This document shows positions 1-10,556 of a DNA stretch of 64,000 nucleotides, piece by piece. Origin of the DNA: Impatiens glandulifera (lineage: Eukaryota; Streptophyta; Magnoliopsida; Ericales; Balsaminaceae). A model generated the notes under the pieces. That model did no database searches and was not told where the DNA came from. It worked only from the letters and a program-made list of their open reading frames with translations. The position numbers and the translations under genes are program-made. Within the stretch, counting starts at the first letter, position 1. Each line of letters opens with the position of its first letter. The stretch lies in assembly GCF_907164915.1 (NCBI RefSeq), contig NC_061864.1, positions 6,283,389-6,347,388 on the forward strand, written 5' to 3'.

Positions 1-34
1 TTGATTTTCTCCCTTCCTAAATGATTATGGGCAG

Positions 35-148
35 GTTGCTGCAAGTTTTGCTTCAGAAGGATCAGTAATGAATGAACTGAAACAATGGAATGACTTGTAT
101 GGAGAAGGAGGATCAAGGAAGAAGCAGCAGTTAACTTACTTCCTTTAA
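35..148 (+). CDS. Last exon of an unidentified protein (C-terminal 37 residues)
   Basis: A good acceptor (gggcag) at 29-34 opens a 38-codon frame ending in TAA at 146-148. The encoded tail is acidic and then basic and ends in KKQQLTYFL. This looks loosely like the C-terminal PCNA-binding peptides of replication and repair proteins, but the Q-x-x-L-x-x-F-F spacing is not exact, so that reading is speculative. The rest of the gene lies left of the window. The 3' untranslated region probably runs to about 500. The gene is convergent with the reticulon gene that ends at 1014. Product not recognised. Confidence 0.5.
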   Translation, partial: VAASFASEGSVMNELKQWNDLYGEGGSRKKQQLTYFL

Positions 149-1013
149 AACCATCAGATATCTAGGCAAACTATTTTTTTCTTTTTTCCTTTTACACGCG
201 CATCAGCGACATTCTTTCTGGGAGTGGATTTTTATAAAGATTCGCAACAGCTACCAAACCAGAATTCAGTTATGGTAGTGTTCATTAGGTGGAAGCTCTT
301 GTTGTATATTTGGGTTGTATAGTTTCACTTCAATAGGATATTTATTATTGGTTCTTGAGGATTGATTGCTTTTTTTTCAGCATTTGTGTAGGCAAACATC
401 TACAACAAATTCATTTGATGCATGCTGTATTGTAGGTACAATGGTCTAGTTTTAAAATTTGTAATTTACCTGTAATAATATTGTAATGTTTGTTAGTAAT
501 TATTAGGTATTGCCACTTCAATTGTTTTCTCATCACATTTCAAGAATTCTAACCAAAATGAAACAATCTAATGGGTTATATTGAGCACAACCAAAAAATT
601 TTTAATCACATTTCAAGCCTTCTAACCAAAATAAAACAATATACTAGGTTGTATTGAGAACAATAAAACAATTGAACAATGAGTCAGATTAAGTCTGGAC
701 ACATGAACCATTTATGAAAAAGAAAATCCAAATATTCCTCAATAACCTTTCAAATTAACCTTGAACCACAACAGTAAATAATAATACCCAAAAAAGAGAG
801 CCACAACTCAAATTGATAATCAGTCATCTAGCATTCCATCATTAATAGACCATAGGAATGTCAAAATAAGAAAGGGTCTCTCTAATATAAAAAAAGAAGA
901 CTAATTATTAATTAAAAGAAAAATAAAACACCAGACACCAAAAACGGAGACCATGTCCAAAACATGAGGCAAATTTAAGAACAACACACAAACACACAAG
1001 GTTTGTTCCTCTC
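149..1013. other. Convergent intergenic region
   Basis: It holds the 3' trailer of the partial gene on the left and the AT-rich 3' trailer of the reticulon gene on the right. A short direct repeat is present: 'cacatttcaagaattctaaccaaaatgaaacaat' at about 535-568 recurs with changes at about 607-640. No coding sequence is seen. Confidence 0.5.
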
Positions 1014-2480
1014 CTAGGCAGCCTTGTTGCCTTTCAAGGGCCCTATTGGGATCTTACTCAGAACCTTCTCATCGAAAACCACATATTGCTTTTTTAACTC
1101 AATAAAGGCTTTCTCAGCAAATGGGTCCACGCGATCCTCGTGCTTTTCGTAAAGATAAGGCACAGTTTGCAGCAACACAAACACTGTTCCATGGCAGAAA
1201 TAGCGATTCAACAAGAAATAAATTTACATGTATAGCAAAATTTCATAATTAAATGTTCTACAATACCTATATAGGCCAAGGTCAGAAAGTTTGACCAACT
1301 ACCAACAACCGAGATCAACCACAAGCCAGCAACAACCTGTGAAACAATTGATTAAACCAAAATCACTCAAAACTTTAAATTTGACAATTTTGAATAAAGT
1401 TTGTGATATGGCTTACAGCAACAAACTTCTTGAAATCCCTTCCAGATAATATATCTCGGAGAACACCAATAGCAAAGTTGATTTCAATCCTCAGAGTGGA
1501 AACAACCCCCAGAATAATGTCATCAGAAATGTGAAATTCTGGAATTTCTGGTGCAGGCCTAGTAGATACATAAAAAACAGATGGTGAAGATGGGAGGATG
1601 AAATCAGAAGAAAAATAGCAGTCCCATCAAACTAAACTTACTTGTTGATAAATGTGGAAACATTGGCCCACAAGAAAAGGGATGCCAAGAGAAATATCAA
1701 TACATGGCATGCAAGAGTTAACAAGTGATACTCGAGCAATTCAAAGAGAACCCATACAGCTGTGGCAAAGCCAACCACTGTAGCTGATACTTTCCTGTCT
1801 CTCCATAGCAGAACATCAGCAGCTGCACAAAACCAATAAGTATAAGCTATTTTTTACACTTTTCTCTCTATTTATGGACATTGATCCTGAAGATTATGCG
1901 GATCATGATAAATCCCCCTGAATCATGATACTACAACAGTCCAAGGAAGATCTAATCATATAAAGCTTCCATTTTTTTTGGTTTTCAACATTCAATCATC
2001 TAACCCAAATAATATTTATCTAAACAAGACCATGGAATATAATCTTCATTTGATTTAATCCAATACGAAAAACAAAATCTCTTCAGCAGAGCAATGGACT
2101 AGTTGTTATATGCTCCAGAACAACTAGAAATGAAAAACAACAAGACCAAATACCCAGAAGCATATCTTCAAATCAAGACTATCATCATAGTCTAAGCACA
2201 CAAGTAACTAATCGTGCATCAGATAATCAAAAACAGTTTCTAGATCTAGAAAAAAAACAAGATCTGTAAATTTGATTATAGACTTACATTTTCCGCCGCC
2301 CAAAACCTTGTGCACAGGTTTCTCTCTTCCAAAGAGACGAAACACCTTGGCCTCGAAAGAAGAATGATCGGAAGGCTTCTTGTCGTCGTCGGAGTCAGAA
2401 GACGAGGACGAATCGTGGTCGTGAATCTTCTCAACGATCTTCTCAATAATTGATTCGCGCTCTTCGACGTGATCGGCCAT
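1014..2480 (-). CDS. Reticulon-like protein B (RTNLB), ER-shaping membrane protein
   Basis: Exons on the minus strand are 2480-2288, 1822-1642, 1558-1417, 1336-1267 and 1183-1014. They join in frame to 251 residues, the usual RTNLB length. The N-terminus ([19 protein letters not shown]) is followed by an acidic Ser/Asp run and then [18 protein letters not shown], the lead-in to the reticulon homology domain. Two long hydrophobic hairpins follow, about residues 75-120 and 165-205, separated by a polar loop. The C-terminus is short and Lys-rich, as expected for cytosolic exposure. RTNLB proteins tubulate the ER and take part in cell-plate and plasmodesma formation. I start at the second ATG of the frame (2480) because MADHVEER matches the family N-terminus; an in-frame ATG lies three codons upstream at 2489. 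The five-exon structure is typical of Arabidopsis RTNLB1-4. Confidence 0.93.
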
Positions 2481-4448
2481 TGCTATCAAGGATAGAGTGA
2501 TAGATCGATCTAACAGGGATTGGCCCGATATCCAAAACCCTCGTCAACCGCTGGGCAAGAACACTTATTTCTTGGAGATCGGCTATAATGTAGGTGTAAG
2601 AAGGAATGTAAACAATGAGAGAGAGAGAGGTTCAGACATATAGCAATTTGCTAGGGCGCACCGAGCCTCAGGTTCGTTTGGTTTGCTTCGGAGTATTTGC
2701 GTTACCCAATAAAAAAAAAATTAAAAAGAAAAAGCAGATCGCACAAAAAGGAGAGATCTGAGGTTTGGTGGCGTCGCGCCGTTGGCCGCTTTTCAAATTT
2801 CGAAAATTCAATAAAGATTACTCTTTTATTATGTTTGATTTTTTATTTATTTATTTCATTTGTTAACTACGTATTCTATTAATATTTTGAGTATTTCTCG
2901 TAATTGATTTTAAATCAATCTAACTATCAATCGGTTTTCCTTTCCATAAATAATAATAAAATTAAGGGTTTCTAATCTTGGGCTTTTTTTTAGTTACAGG
3001 CCCACCAAAATCTAGGTCATGTTTGATAGTAATATTAGTTTTCTTCCTATATTTATATATTTTTATTAATTAATATACATTTTATATATTCTTTTTATAT
3101 TAAACGTGCAGAACAAAAAGTATTAATACACAAATTTGATGTGATTTAATAAATAAAAATATGGATCGTGAAATCCTCTCAAATGTTGTCACATGCTGGT
3201 TATTCTTTTGTCAATTTTATTATGTTAATAAGTCAACTAAGTTTGTATTAATATTTAATTTGTATGTATTGAAACAATTATTTTATTTCGCCTATAATTA
3301 GTTAATTTGTAACATCTGATGGGCCAACAGCCAATTATTAAAAAATAAACATTTGCTTGTAGTATTTTATGAATATATGTAGCCAAGCCCAATCATTCAT
3401 AATTCCTTCTTTTTGGAAGTTACAAAATGGAACGCACATCATTCTTTTTGGTTTGCATCAACTATTCATAATTAGTTTTTCTCATAGGATTTCATCATTA
3501 TGTTTTGCAAATTTAATGAATAAATAAAATATACTATCCTTTTCAAATAATTAAAACAAATGATTAATCACACAATGCACCAATGGTTAAATCCCTTGGC
3601 ACATGAACGGGTTTGGTCCTCTTTTAGTGGGATCCTCTCAATTTTATTCAATCCTTGATTTTATTTTATTTTTAAGAAAATTTGAAATTACAGTGAATTT
3701 TTTCATTAAAATTATGAGTCTCCGCACTTTGATTCTCAATTTATTCATTAACAAAATGGATCACAAAGTTTATATTTGTACTTAAACATTGAGGTTGTTG
3801 GAGTTGGTTGAAATATAAGCATTATTTTATGTTGGATGAGAATTGTGAGTTCATGTCTTTTGAACAATAATCCAAAGTAGAGGACTATGTGATGTTTGTA
3901 ATTGTAAAAAATTTTTTGCAAATTTCTTTATACGAACTAAACTTTGCAAGTTAATATTAAATATATTTGTTTTATTAGTTTCAGACACTTTATATACATG
4001 GTCAATCTCTCTTATTATAATTGGTGATGAAAATATTTGTTGCGAATTCAACCAATCAAATGCAAAGTCGTCTCGAAATTTGGGGGTGTTTATGCGGAAA
4101 AAAAAATGTTATTATTATTAATTTTACTATTAATATTTTTGCGTTATATTGAAAATAATAATAATTTTATATTATATTTAACCTAATTAATATAGTTAAT
4201 TGGCTAAATATTATAATAATTGCCTACTAAAACTTGATGTATGAAAAACTCTATATAATGGGCTTTATTGAACTCAAGCCCATTAAAAGAATAGACAAAT
4301 TATGCACTTGCATATAAGGCCCAACCACCCTCCATGCATGGCCCAAAAGTTCAACATATAATATTATTAATTTTTTAAATAGAAGACAAAATGCAGAAGA
4401 AAAAAAAAAAGTGTAAGAAAAAAGAGTGAATTTTTTTTTTTTCAGGGT
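2481..4448. other. Gene-free AT-rich region
   Basis: The right end of the reticulon gene holds its 5' leader and promoter, including a GA run near 2617-2628. The rest is AT-rich, with short open frames that have stop-rich neighbours and no recognisable protein. No RNA gene is seen. Confidence 0.5.
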
Positions 4449-4755
4449 CATTCTTTCTCTTATAATTTCTCATTAATTAATATCAATAAGTTATTATTCG
4501 TGAAGAATGTCAATTTTATATTTTTTTTTTATAAAGTTGAAGCGATATGTCAATTTTGTTTATAAAGTCGCAAAATTCTATTTTTGTATATAAAATTGTC
4601 AAAATGTGTCAAAAATAAAAAAAAATAACGGCAACAATTTAACGGTGTCAAATATGAAACCCACGTGACGTCCACGTATTTATTTTATATATTTATTATT
4701 AATTTTTTAAAACGAACCTCAGTAAATAAATTAATAAATCCTAAACATTTTGTTC

Positions 4756-5285
4756 ACTCGTTAACGACGTTGGTTAAGTGCTGCCGAAGGAGTTGTCGGT
4801 GTTTCAGAATCCGGCGAGGCCATGATGTGACTGACTTGAATTACGGAAATATTGTACGGCATTTCTTGAACGGTTTTCACAAATGTCACAAATGTCGATG
4901 TGAGTTTGTAGTCGCTAGTATCGTGTAATGCACCGAATGCGACCTTTCCGCCTTTGAAATCGGTGATGTTTACGTATCCGAAGACGTGGAGAGAGAGGAT
5001 GTTACGTAATGTCTAGACGGAATAGCCTTGGGATAGGAGATCGGACATGGCGGAGTTGTCAACGGCGCAGACGGTGATTGTTTGGCGGCGATTGATGTCG
5101 GCGGCTAGGTGAGTGACGGTGAGATAGTGGTTGAAAGTGGAGAATTCGGGATGTTTAGCGAGAATCCGAGTGATGTTGTATGCTCCGGTGAAGATGAATA
5201 GAAAAGTCAAGGAAAGAGCTCCGATGAGAGCTCGACATGCGACCTGCATTGTGGCCGGCGTCTCGTCGGAGAAGAAGGTGAGAGA
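4756..5285 (-). pseudogene. Fasciclin-like arabinogalactan protein (FLA) fragment, broken
   Basis: Read on the minus strand, a Met and hydrophobic signal-like stretch (GALSLTFLFIFTGAYNITR) is followed by a first fasciclin-domain start: ILAKHPEFSTFNHYL, then AADINRRQTITVCAVDN. This is the N-terminal pattern of FLA1/FLA2-type cell-surface proteoglycans. An in-frame TAG at 5013-5015 interrupts it right after GYSV. The frame then resumes with NILSLHV, skips what should be about 35 residues, and continues NITDFKGGKVAFGA...MPYNISVIQVSHIM up to a Pro/Thr-rich end near 4760. The stop plus the internal deletion make it non-functional as an FLA. It lies inside the inverted-repeat element, so it was probably captured and moved there (inference). 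Confidence 0.75.
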
Positions 5286-5437
5286 AAAGAGAGAGAACAT
5301 AGCGGTTGTGAGTAGAGCTTGTGAGTAGAGCTCTGCGAGACTGTGAGTGTTTAAAACATATATAAAATTGGCGGGTTACGACGACGGTTGCTTGAAAAGA
5401 GGGTGAAGATGGCGGCGACGACCACTGCTGGTGAAGA

Positions 5438-5506
5438 GGGCGGCGGCCATGGCTGATGAGAGATTGGCGATAGGGCGGCGGCCATGGCTGATGAGAGATT
5501 GGCGAT
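5438..5506. repeat. 34 bp direct duplication inside the inverted-repeat element
   Basis: The unit starting GGGCGGCGGCCATGGCTGAT is present twice in tandem (about 5438-5471 and 5473-5506). It is GC-rich in an otherwise AT-rich region. It may come from a second captured host fragment. Confidence 0.7.
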
Positions 5507-5800
5507 GGAGGCTGCTGGTGAACTGATGGCTAGTTAGTTCTGTAAAAAAAAAGACATGGTAATTTTATTATTTATTTATTTACTAAGGTTTGTTTTAAAT
5601 AAAAAAAATAATTTAAATATATAAAATAAACACATGGATGCCACGTGGTACAAATTTAACCCGTTAAATGCGTGCCTATATTTTATTTATTTTTGACACA
5701 TTTTGATAACTTTATATACAAAAATAAAATTTTGTGACTTTATAAACAAAATTGACACCTTGTCCAACTTTATAAACAAAATTGACATTCTTTCTCTTAT

Positions 5801-6368
5801 TATTTTTCTATGTACATTTGTATCAATAATATTCTCTATATTTTAGCCATATTAGATTCTTTCATCTTTTTATATTGACACTTAATTTTCTCAATCTTCC
5901 TATTTTTTAGTTATTCTTATTAATCATATTAGGTATGTTATTCCTGACCAACCTAAAGTGAAAATATCTTGAATTTACAAAGAATGAGTGTGAGAATCAT
6001 ATTTGAAGTTACGTTTTTTCCACATACAAATTTATATTTTCTTATTATTGTAGAGACCTAAGACTATAAGACTATATGTCACAAATATTTCAAAATCAAG
6101 TTTTAGAATCACCAAAACCATCTCCCTCGATCACTCTTGGTATTTAATTTGTTTATATATTTATTAAAATTTAAAATTAGTATAATTTTAATTTTATGGT
6201 TACATTTTATTTGAATTGGGCATTCCGATTCTAAAGACCAACACAAATTTTATTATGTATGTAAATATTTTAAAATATATAATATACTAGTAATCTAAGT
6301 ATTTTATTTTTATTTTTTTTTAAAGTAGGATGATAGAAACCGCTGGCATAACACAATTAACTTAGAGT
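5801..6368. other. AT-rich intergenic region
   Basis: No coding sequence or clear repeat structure is seen between the inverted-repeat element and the hAT-type element. Confidence 0.4.
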
Positions 6369-6376
6369 GTTCCGAG

Positions 6377-6800
6377 CAAGGATGACAATTTGAAACATTC
6401 CCGCGATAATCATATCGAATTTCCCGTTTAAGGCAATTTTTCCCTGAAACCGAAAAGGGATGGTGCAGAATGATATTTGTGTCTCGCATTCCGATCTTAC
6501 CCTAATTCTGTCCCGAACACTATAAACATAATTAAATATATAAAACTAACCATATATTTATTTATTCATTATTTTATAAGAGTTATAAGTATATTTCTTT
6601 ATAATAATATAAAATTTCAATATATATTATGTTAAAAAATTCGTTTATATAATTTTTTTTATTTTTTTAAATATTTTATAAACGGTATCCCGTGGGGAAT
6701 CTTTGAAACCGAACGTGGTACTAAAAAAATATTTGAAATAAAAATGGGACGATGATGGTAAATGCATTCTCCATCCTGAACCGTCTCATTGTCATCCCTA
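6377..6800. mobile_element. hAT-like MITE (424 bp) with 8 bp target duplication
   Basis: The left end reads CAAGGATGACAATT. The reverse complement of the right end reads TAGGGATGACAATG, close to the TAGGGATG terminal repeat of plant hAT elements. The flanks are GTTCCGAG (6369-6376) and GTTTCGAG (6801-6808), an 8 bp duplication with one mismatch, which is the hAT length. The interior has no coding capacity. It contains the 'gaaaccgaaaagggatgg' and 'cggtatcccgtgggg' type phrases that I associate with short hAT derivatives. It is old, judging from mismatches in the ends and the duplication. Confidence 0.7.
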
Positions 6801-6808
6801 GTTTCGAG

Positions 6809-7281
6809 TACACACTTTAAATTAAAGCGTTTTAAGTGAGAATCGGATTAATAACGTCATTTAAAAATTATACTTACCACTTGAACTACATTAGTGGACC
6901 TTATTGTGGATTAATAATCTAAATAGTTTTAAGAATAGTTTTTAAGATAAATAGTCCCAAGTGCAATTTTTTAAACTTTTTTTCCTTACATTAAGTTCAT
7001 GAAGTCCCTCCTAATCTTTTTTCTTATATTACGATCAAACACCCCTAACTCTAAATTTTTACAGTTATGATTATATACCTACTCTGGTTTTCAAAAGTGG
7101 TTGGTGATTAACTGCTTGACCCAGAACTCTAAACACGATATCAAACAAGTCTTAGCATGAAAAAAACAAAGTAGGAAAAAGAAAAATTGTTTTCACTTTT
7201 GTTTTCCCTTTAGTTTAGGGGATGGAGAGGGCTTTTGTAGCCATTCATTGCTTTCTCATCCGAGCATGCATGCCATAGTTA

Positions 7282-7326
<45 letters not shown>

Positions 7327-8850
7327 GTCTCTATGAAACTATCCGACCCGAATTGGTTGCCGGCGGCAGAAAACCCTAATAGTCATACCTATTACATTAA
7401 AAATGTTTTGTAATGAAAATGTAACATAATTATTCCTACATTAGTTTACTTTTTACTAGGAATATGTATATCCAAATATATATGATCTTATTGTAACCTT
7501 TTATCCATCACGTGTTTACTTTTTTCTTTTCTTTATCTATCATTTTACACTACTAGAATTTAGCTTTGTTTTGTTTGTATATACATATATATATTTTTGT
7601 ATAAAGGATAAAAACCATTTTAGCTTTGTTTGCATATTACAAATAAAAAACAATTTCTTTAAGAAAAAATAAAGACAAAGAGAATGAAAAAGGGATAATA
7701 AAGAAAGATAAAGATTACGGAAAAAAAAAAGAATAAAGAGATAACAAGCAAAAAGTAAAAACAAAAGAAAAAGAAATAAAGAGTTTGGTAAGTCAAACCT
7801 TTAAAAGAGGCGAGCGGCAAATCTTTAATGTTGGTTTTTATTATTACTTTCTTCTTTTTTCTTTCAAAAGTTTATATTTCTTAAACTCAAAAGAAGAAGG
7901 TCTGACAAAAAAATAAAATAAAAAAAATGAAAGAGTAATATTTTTATTTTGAAAAATATATATAAATATTAGATGACAACAATTATAAAAATAGAAAGCA
8001 AATAACAACAAGAAACAAAACATGAAAAAACACATAAATCTCATCATTAAAAGAAAAAACTCTTAGGACATAACACAAATAAAAAAACCCATAATAAACA
8101 TTGTAAAAAATTGTCCTTACCATGATTAATTAGTGATTTGATGTTAAATTTTATTTTTTATGAACATTCTGATAAAGATTATTTTGAGGTGTGACTCCTA
8201 CAAATATTTTGTTAATTTATGATAAAACTCGGTTATAACTTGTATACAATTATTTTTAATAGGTTTTCACCAATAATTGTGAATTATTAAATACTTTTAG
8301 CTCTTCAAAAAATAACAATTCAGACAACTAAAAGAAACTAAAAAGCAAAAAACAGTACCATGTAAACAATTATGTTATTCTAGTTACTTAAAATAGTTTA
8401 TCTTATATATAAATTATATTGCCATAAATTAGATTTAAACTTTTTTAATATTTTATCAAAAGGAATCGAATTTAAATATTTAATGAAATGAAGCATGTGA
8501 GCTAGCTAAAACAAAAAAAAAAACACAGTATTCTTCATTCTCATTCATCTGTTATGATTTTTTTTTTCCTTTTTGGCATTTTTCATTGTTTTTTTTTTCT
8601 ATATTTTTGGAATTTTATTGGCAGAAAAAATCTGTTCTCTTTTTCTTACACAAACTATTATTCCATGTTTTTATTTATTTATTTCAAATTCATAAAACCC
8701 ATTATAATTTCAAGTTTGGACCACCCTTGTGTGGTTTTGAAAGATTATATATATTTACTATAAAAAAATTGTATTAAAATTTGTCTATAAAATTGATTTT
8801 TATATATAATTGATTTTTATATATAATTGATTTTTATATATAGATTAGAG
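6809..8850. other. AT-rich intergenic region upstream of the MAKR gene
   Basis: It holds a (TA)n tract (7284-7322), a CACTACTAGAA sequence at 7549 that resembles a CACTA terminus without a partner, and a run of three copies of an 18 bp unit 'ataattgatttttatat' at about 8787-8842. The hydrophobic open frames between 7540 and 8780 are products of T-rich sequence and are not credible genes. Confidence 0.5.
7284..7322. repeat. (TA)n microsatellite
   Basis: Uninterrupted alternating A and T for about 39 bases. Confidence 0.95.
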
Positions 8851-9035
8851 AATGAAAATTCAAACAAATCCTCAATTAGCTAATCTCTTTCCTCCAGTCT
8901 CCTCTGTAACTCTCTCTGCTTCACAGATAAAAAAGCACGCAGAGAGAGAGAGAGAGAGAAAAGCAGAGGAGGTCCTTCTGCCATTTTCGGAGGCCAAATT
9001 TCCTCAGACCTGCCCCTCTGCTAAAGCTCGCTTTT

Positions 9036-9043
9036 TATATATA
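9036..9043 (+). promoter_or_regulatory. Probable TATA box of the MAKR gene
   Basis: TATATATA lies about 80 bases upstream of the ATG and is followed by a pyrimidine-rich leader with a (CT)n tract at about 9082-9109, a common plant 5' leader feature. Confidence 0.5.
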
Positions 9044-9120
9044 CCCATCACGTTTTCCCCCTACTTTTCCACGTTATTATCCCTCTCTCTCTCTCTCTCT
9101 CTCTCTCTCAACAAACCGCC

Positions 9121-9804
9121 ATGGAAGCTTTCAGCATGCTCAAGTTCTGGCGAATTTCAACCGTGTTAGGTAAGAACGAAGACGAAGAAGAAGACTCCTT
9201 TTTCGATTTGGAATTCGCACTTCCATTTTATCCAGCGGGCAAAAAGAATGTCGACTGCCCAAAACAGAGTACTCCTACGACGACGTCGTTTTCGAGATCG
9301 CCGATACTCTTTAAGAATTCCAAATCCAAGTCCAAAGTGAAATGCGAGGAGGAGAAGAAGATCCAGGGAATTAGAACAGAAAGTCCAAAGAGGAATCGTC
9401 CGAATAATACTAAGTGTAGAAAACAGAGGTTTATTTTGGGTGGAAAAGATATGGTCAGAAGATACTTAAAACTCATTAAACCTCTTCTTCTATACGTCAG
9501 TGTTTCGAGAAGAAGACGACGACCTCGTCGTAGTACGGGCGGCGAGAGAGCGAAGTTGTTCTCTCAAATGAATACGGCGGCGGCGGCGACAGTAGCTTTG
9601 CGTTCGCCGGCGCCGAGGAGGAAATCGGCAGATGAGATGATGGGGGGGTTGGGAAAGCAGAACTACTACTTAAGGAAAAGTCGATCGGCGTCATCGGCGG
9701 TGGGATTGGTTAGGGATCCGGCGAGAAGAGATGACACGTTAATGGAGCAGCATGAGGGAATTCAGGCGGCAATTCTCCATTGTAAGAGATCTTTTACTAG
9801 GTGA
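9121..9804 (+). CDS. Membrane-associated kinase regulator (MAKR/BKI1 family)
   Basis: A single exon encodes 227 residues. Near the N-terminus is an acidic run followed by DSFFDLEFALP, the conserved FFDLEF-type motif of MAKR proteins. The middle is rich in Lys, Arg and Ser (RRRRRPRRS and similar), the type of basic patch that holds these proteins at the plasma membrane. The C-terminus ends GIQAAILHCKRSFTR, preceded by a Ser-rich KSRSASS segment and RRDDTLMEQHE. This is the conserved tail that in BKI1 and MAKRs contacts receptor-kinase domains. MAKRs act as regulators of receptor kinases in brassinosteroid, auxin or peptide signalling; which member this is cannot be told by eye. The ATG at 9121 follows a TATA box and a (CT)n leader at a normal spacing. 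Confidence 0.88.
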   Translation: MEAFSMLKFWRISTVLGKNEDEEEDSFFDLEFALPFYPAGKKNVDCPKQSTPTTTSFSRSPILFKNSKSKSKVKCEEEKKIQGIRTESPKRNRPNNTKCRKQRFILGGKDMVRRYLKLIKPLLLYVSVSRRRRRPRRSTGGERAKLFSQMNTAAAATVALRSPAPRRKSADEMMGGLGKQNYYLRKSRSASSAVGLVRDPARRDDTLMEQHEGIQAAILHCKRSFTR

Positions 9805-10556
9805 TAATAAAGAAGAAAGTTGAGATTTATATAAAGAAATTAATAGAAGAGAATGCATGCACAAGATCAGAGAACGTACAGAGTATATTTCATTTCAGTT
9901 CATTTGTTGTTGTTTTGGGGCTAAACATGCATGCAAGTTATCTGTGTAAAGCCATTGATGATATGAAATCTCTTATTTTCTACATGAATATCACTCTTAT
10001 GTGGGTGGTGGTTGTTCTTAATGAATTTATCAATATTGCTTCTTCAAGACTCAGAAACGTTTGTGGTGACATATTATCTTCAATTGTGTAGTAGCTTTTG
10101 AAATAAAACTATACTGTTCAATTATCGAGCTATAAATTTTCCGTAAAATCTAGAATGCTTATATTCGGTTTACCAACTAAACAGGTATAAACACCTTGCC
10201 CTGTCATGCTTTAGACAAAAGATTGTGAAAAAAGAAACAACAGTATTATTCAGAGACCAAGTTAAGTTTGGCATTTGATTATAATCCCAAATGTTTCAAA
10301 TAACCCTGCCTGCAGGAAAAATAACATTTTGGAGTTTAATAAATCTTTCACTCCCAACAAAGGATGGATGGGGGAGGGCACCATTTCAAGTCAGAAAAAT
10401 TAACTAAAACAGCAGCTCAAGTTGTTGGATTTACTTATTCATACCTTAAACATAATTATGTCTCCACAAACCAGTATACTTGGATTATAACATGAGGAAA
10501 TCATCAAAAGGGAATTGGGCAGGGAAAGAACCAACTCAAACCAAGTGACAATCATC
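9805..10556. other. Convergent intergenic region between MAKR and NDUA5
   Basis: It holds the 3' trailers of both genes. Short open frames here have no recognisable protein. Confidence 0.5.

Larger units (their letters stand above)
4505..5790. mobile_element. Pack-MULE-like element with ~200 bp terminal inverted repeats
   Basis: The left arm (about 4505-4704) and the reverse complement of the right arm (about 5595-5790) read almost the same. Both start GAATGTCAATTTT, repeat TGTCAATTTTGTTTATAAAGT, then give CAAAATGTGTCAAAAATA, a CCACGTG block and TTTATTTTATATATTTA. Between the arms sit a broken fasciclin-like gene and a GC-rich stretch, much richer in GC than the surroundings. Long inverted repeats flanking captured host gene sequence are the mark of Pack-MULEs (known for the family). 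The 10 bases after the right arm, TTTCTCTTAT (5791-5800), recur at 4454-4463, about 41 bases outside the left arm. A clean target duplication next to the left arm is therefore not shown. No transposase is present, so the element would be non-autonomous. Confidence 0.7.

Noticed and set aside
4756..5300. FLA reading frame as a functional arabinogalactan protein
   Set aside because: In-frame stop and a missing part of the fasciclin domain, and it lies inside an inverted-repeat element.
7540..8777. Several Phe/Leu/Tyr-rich frames upstream of MAKR
   Set aside because: T-rich low-complexity sequence gives hydrophobic frames; no promoter, splice or family support.
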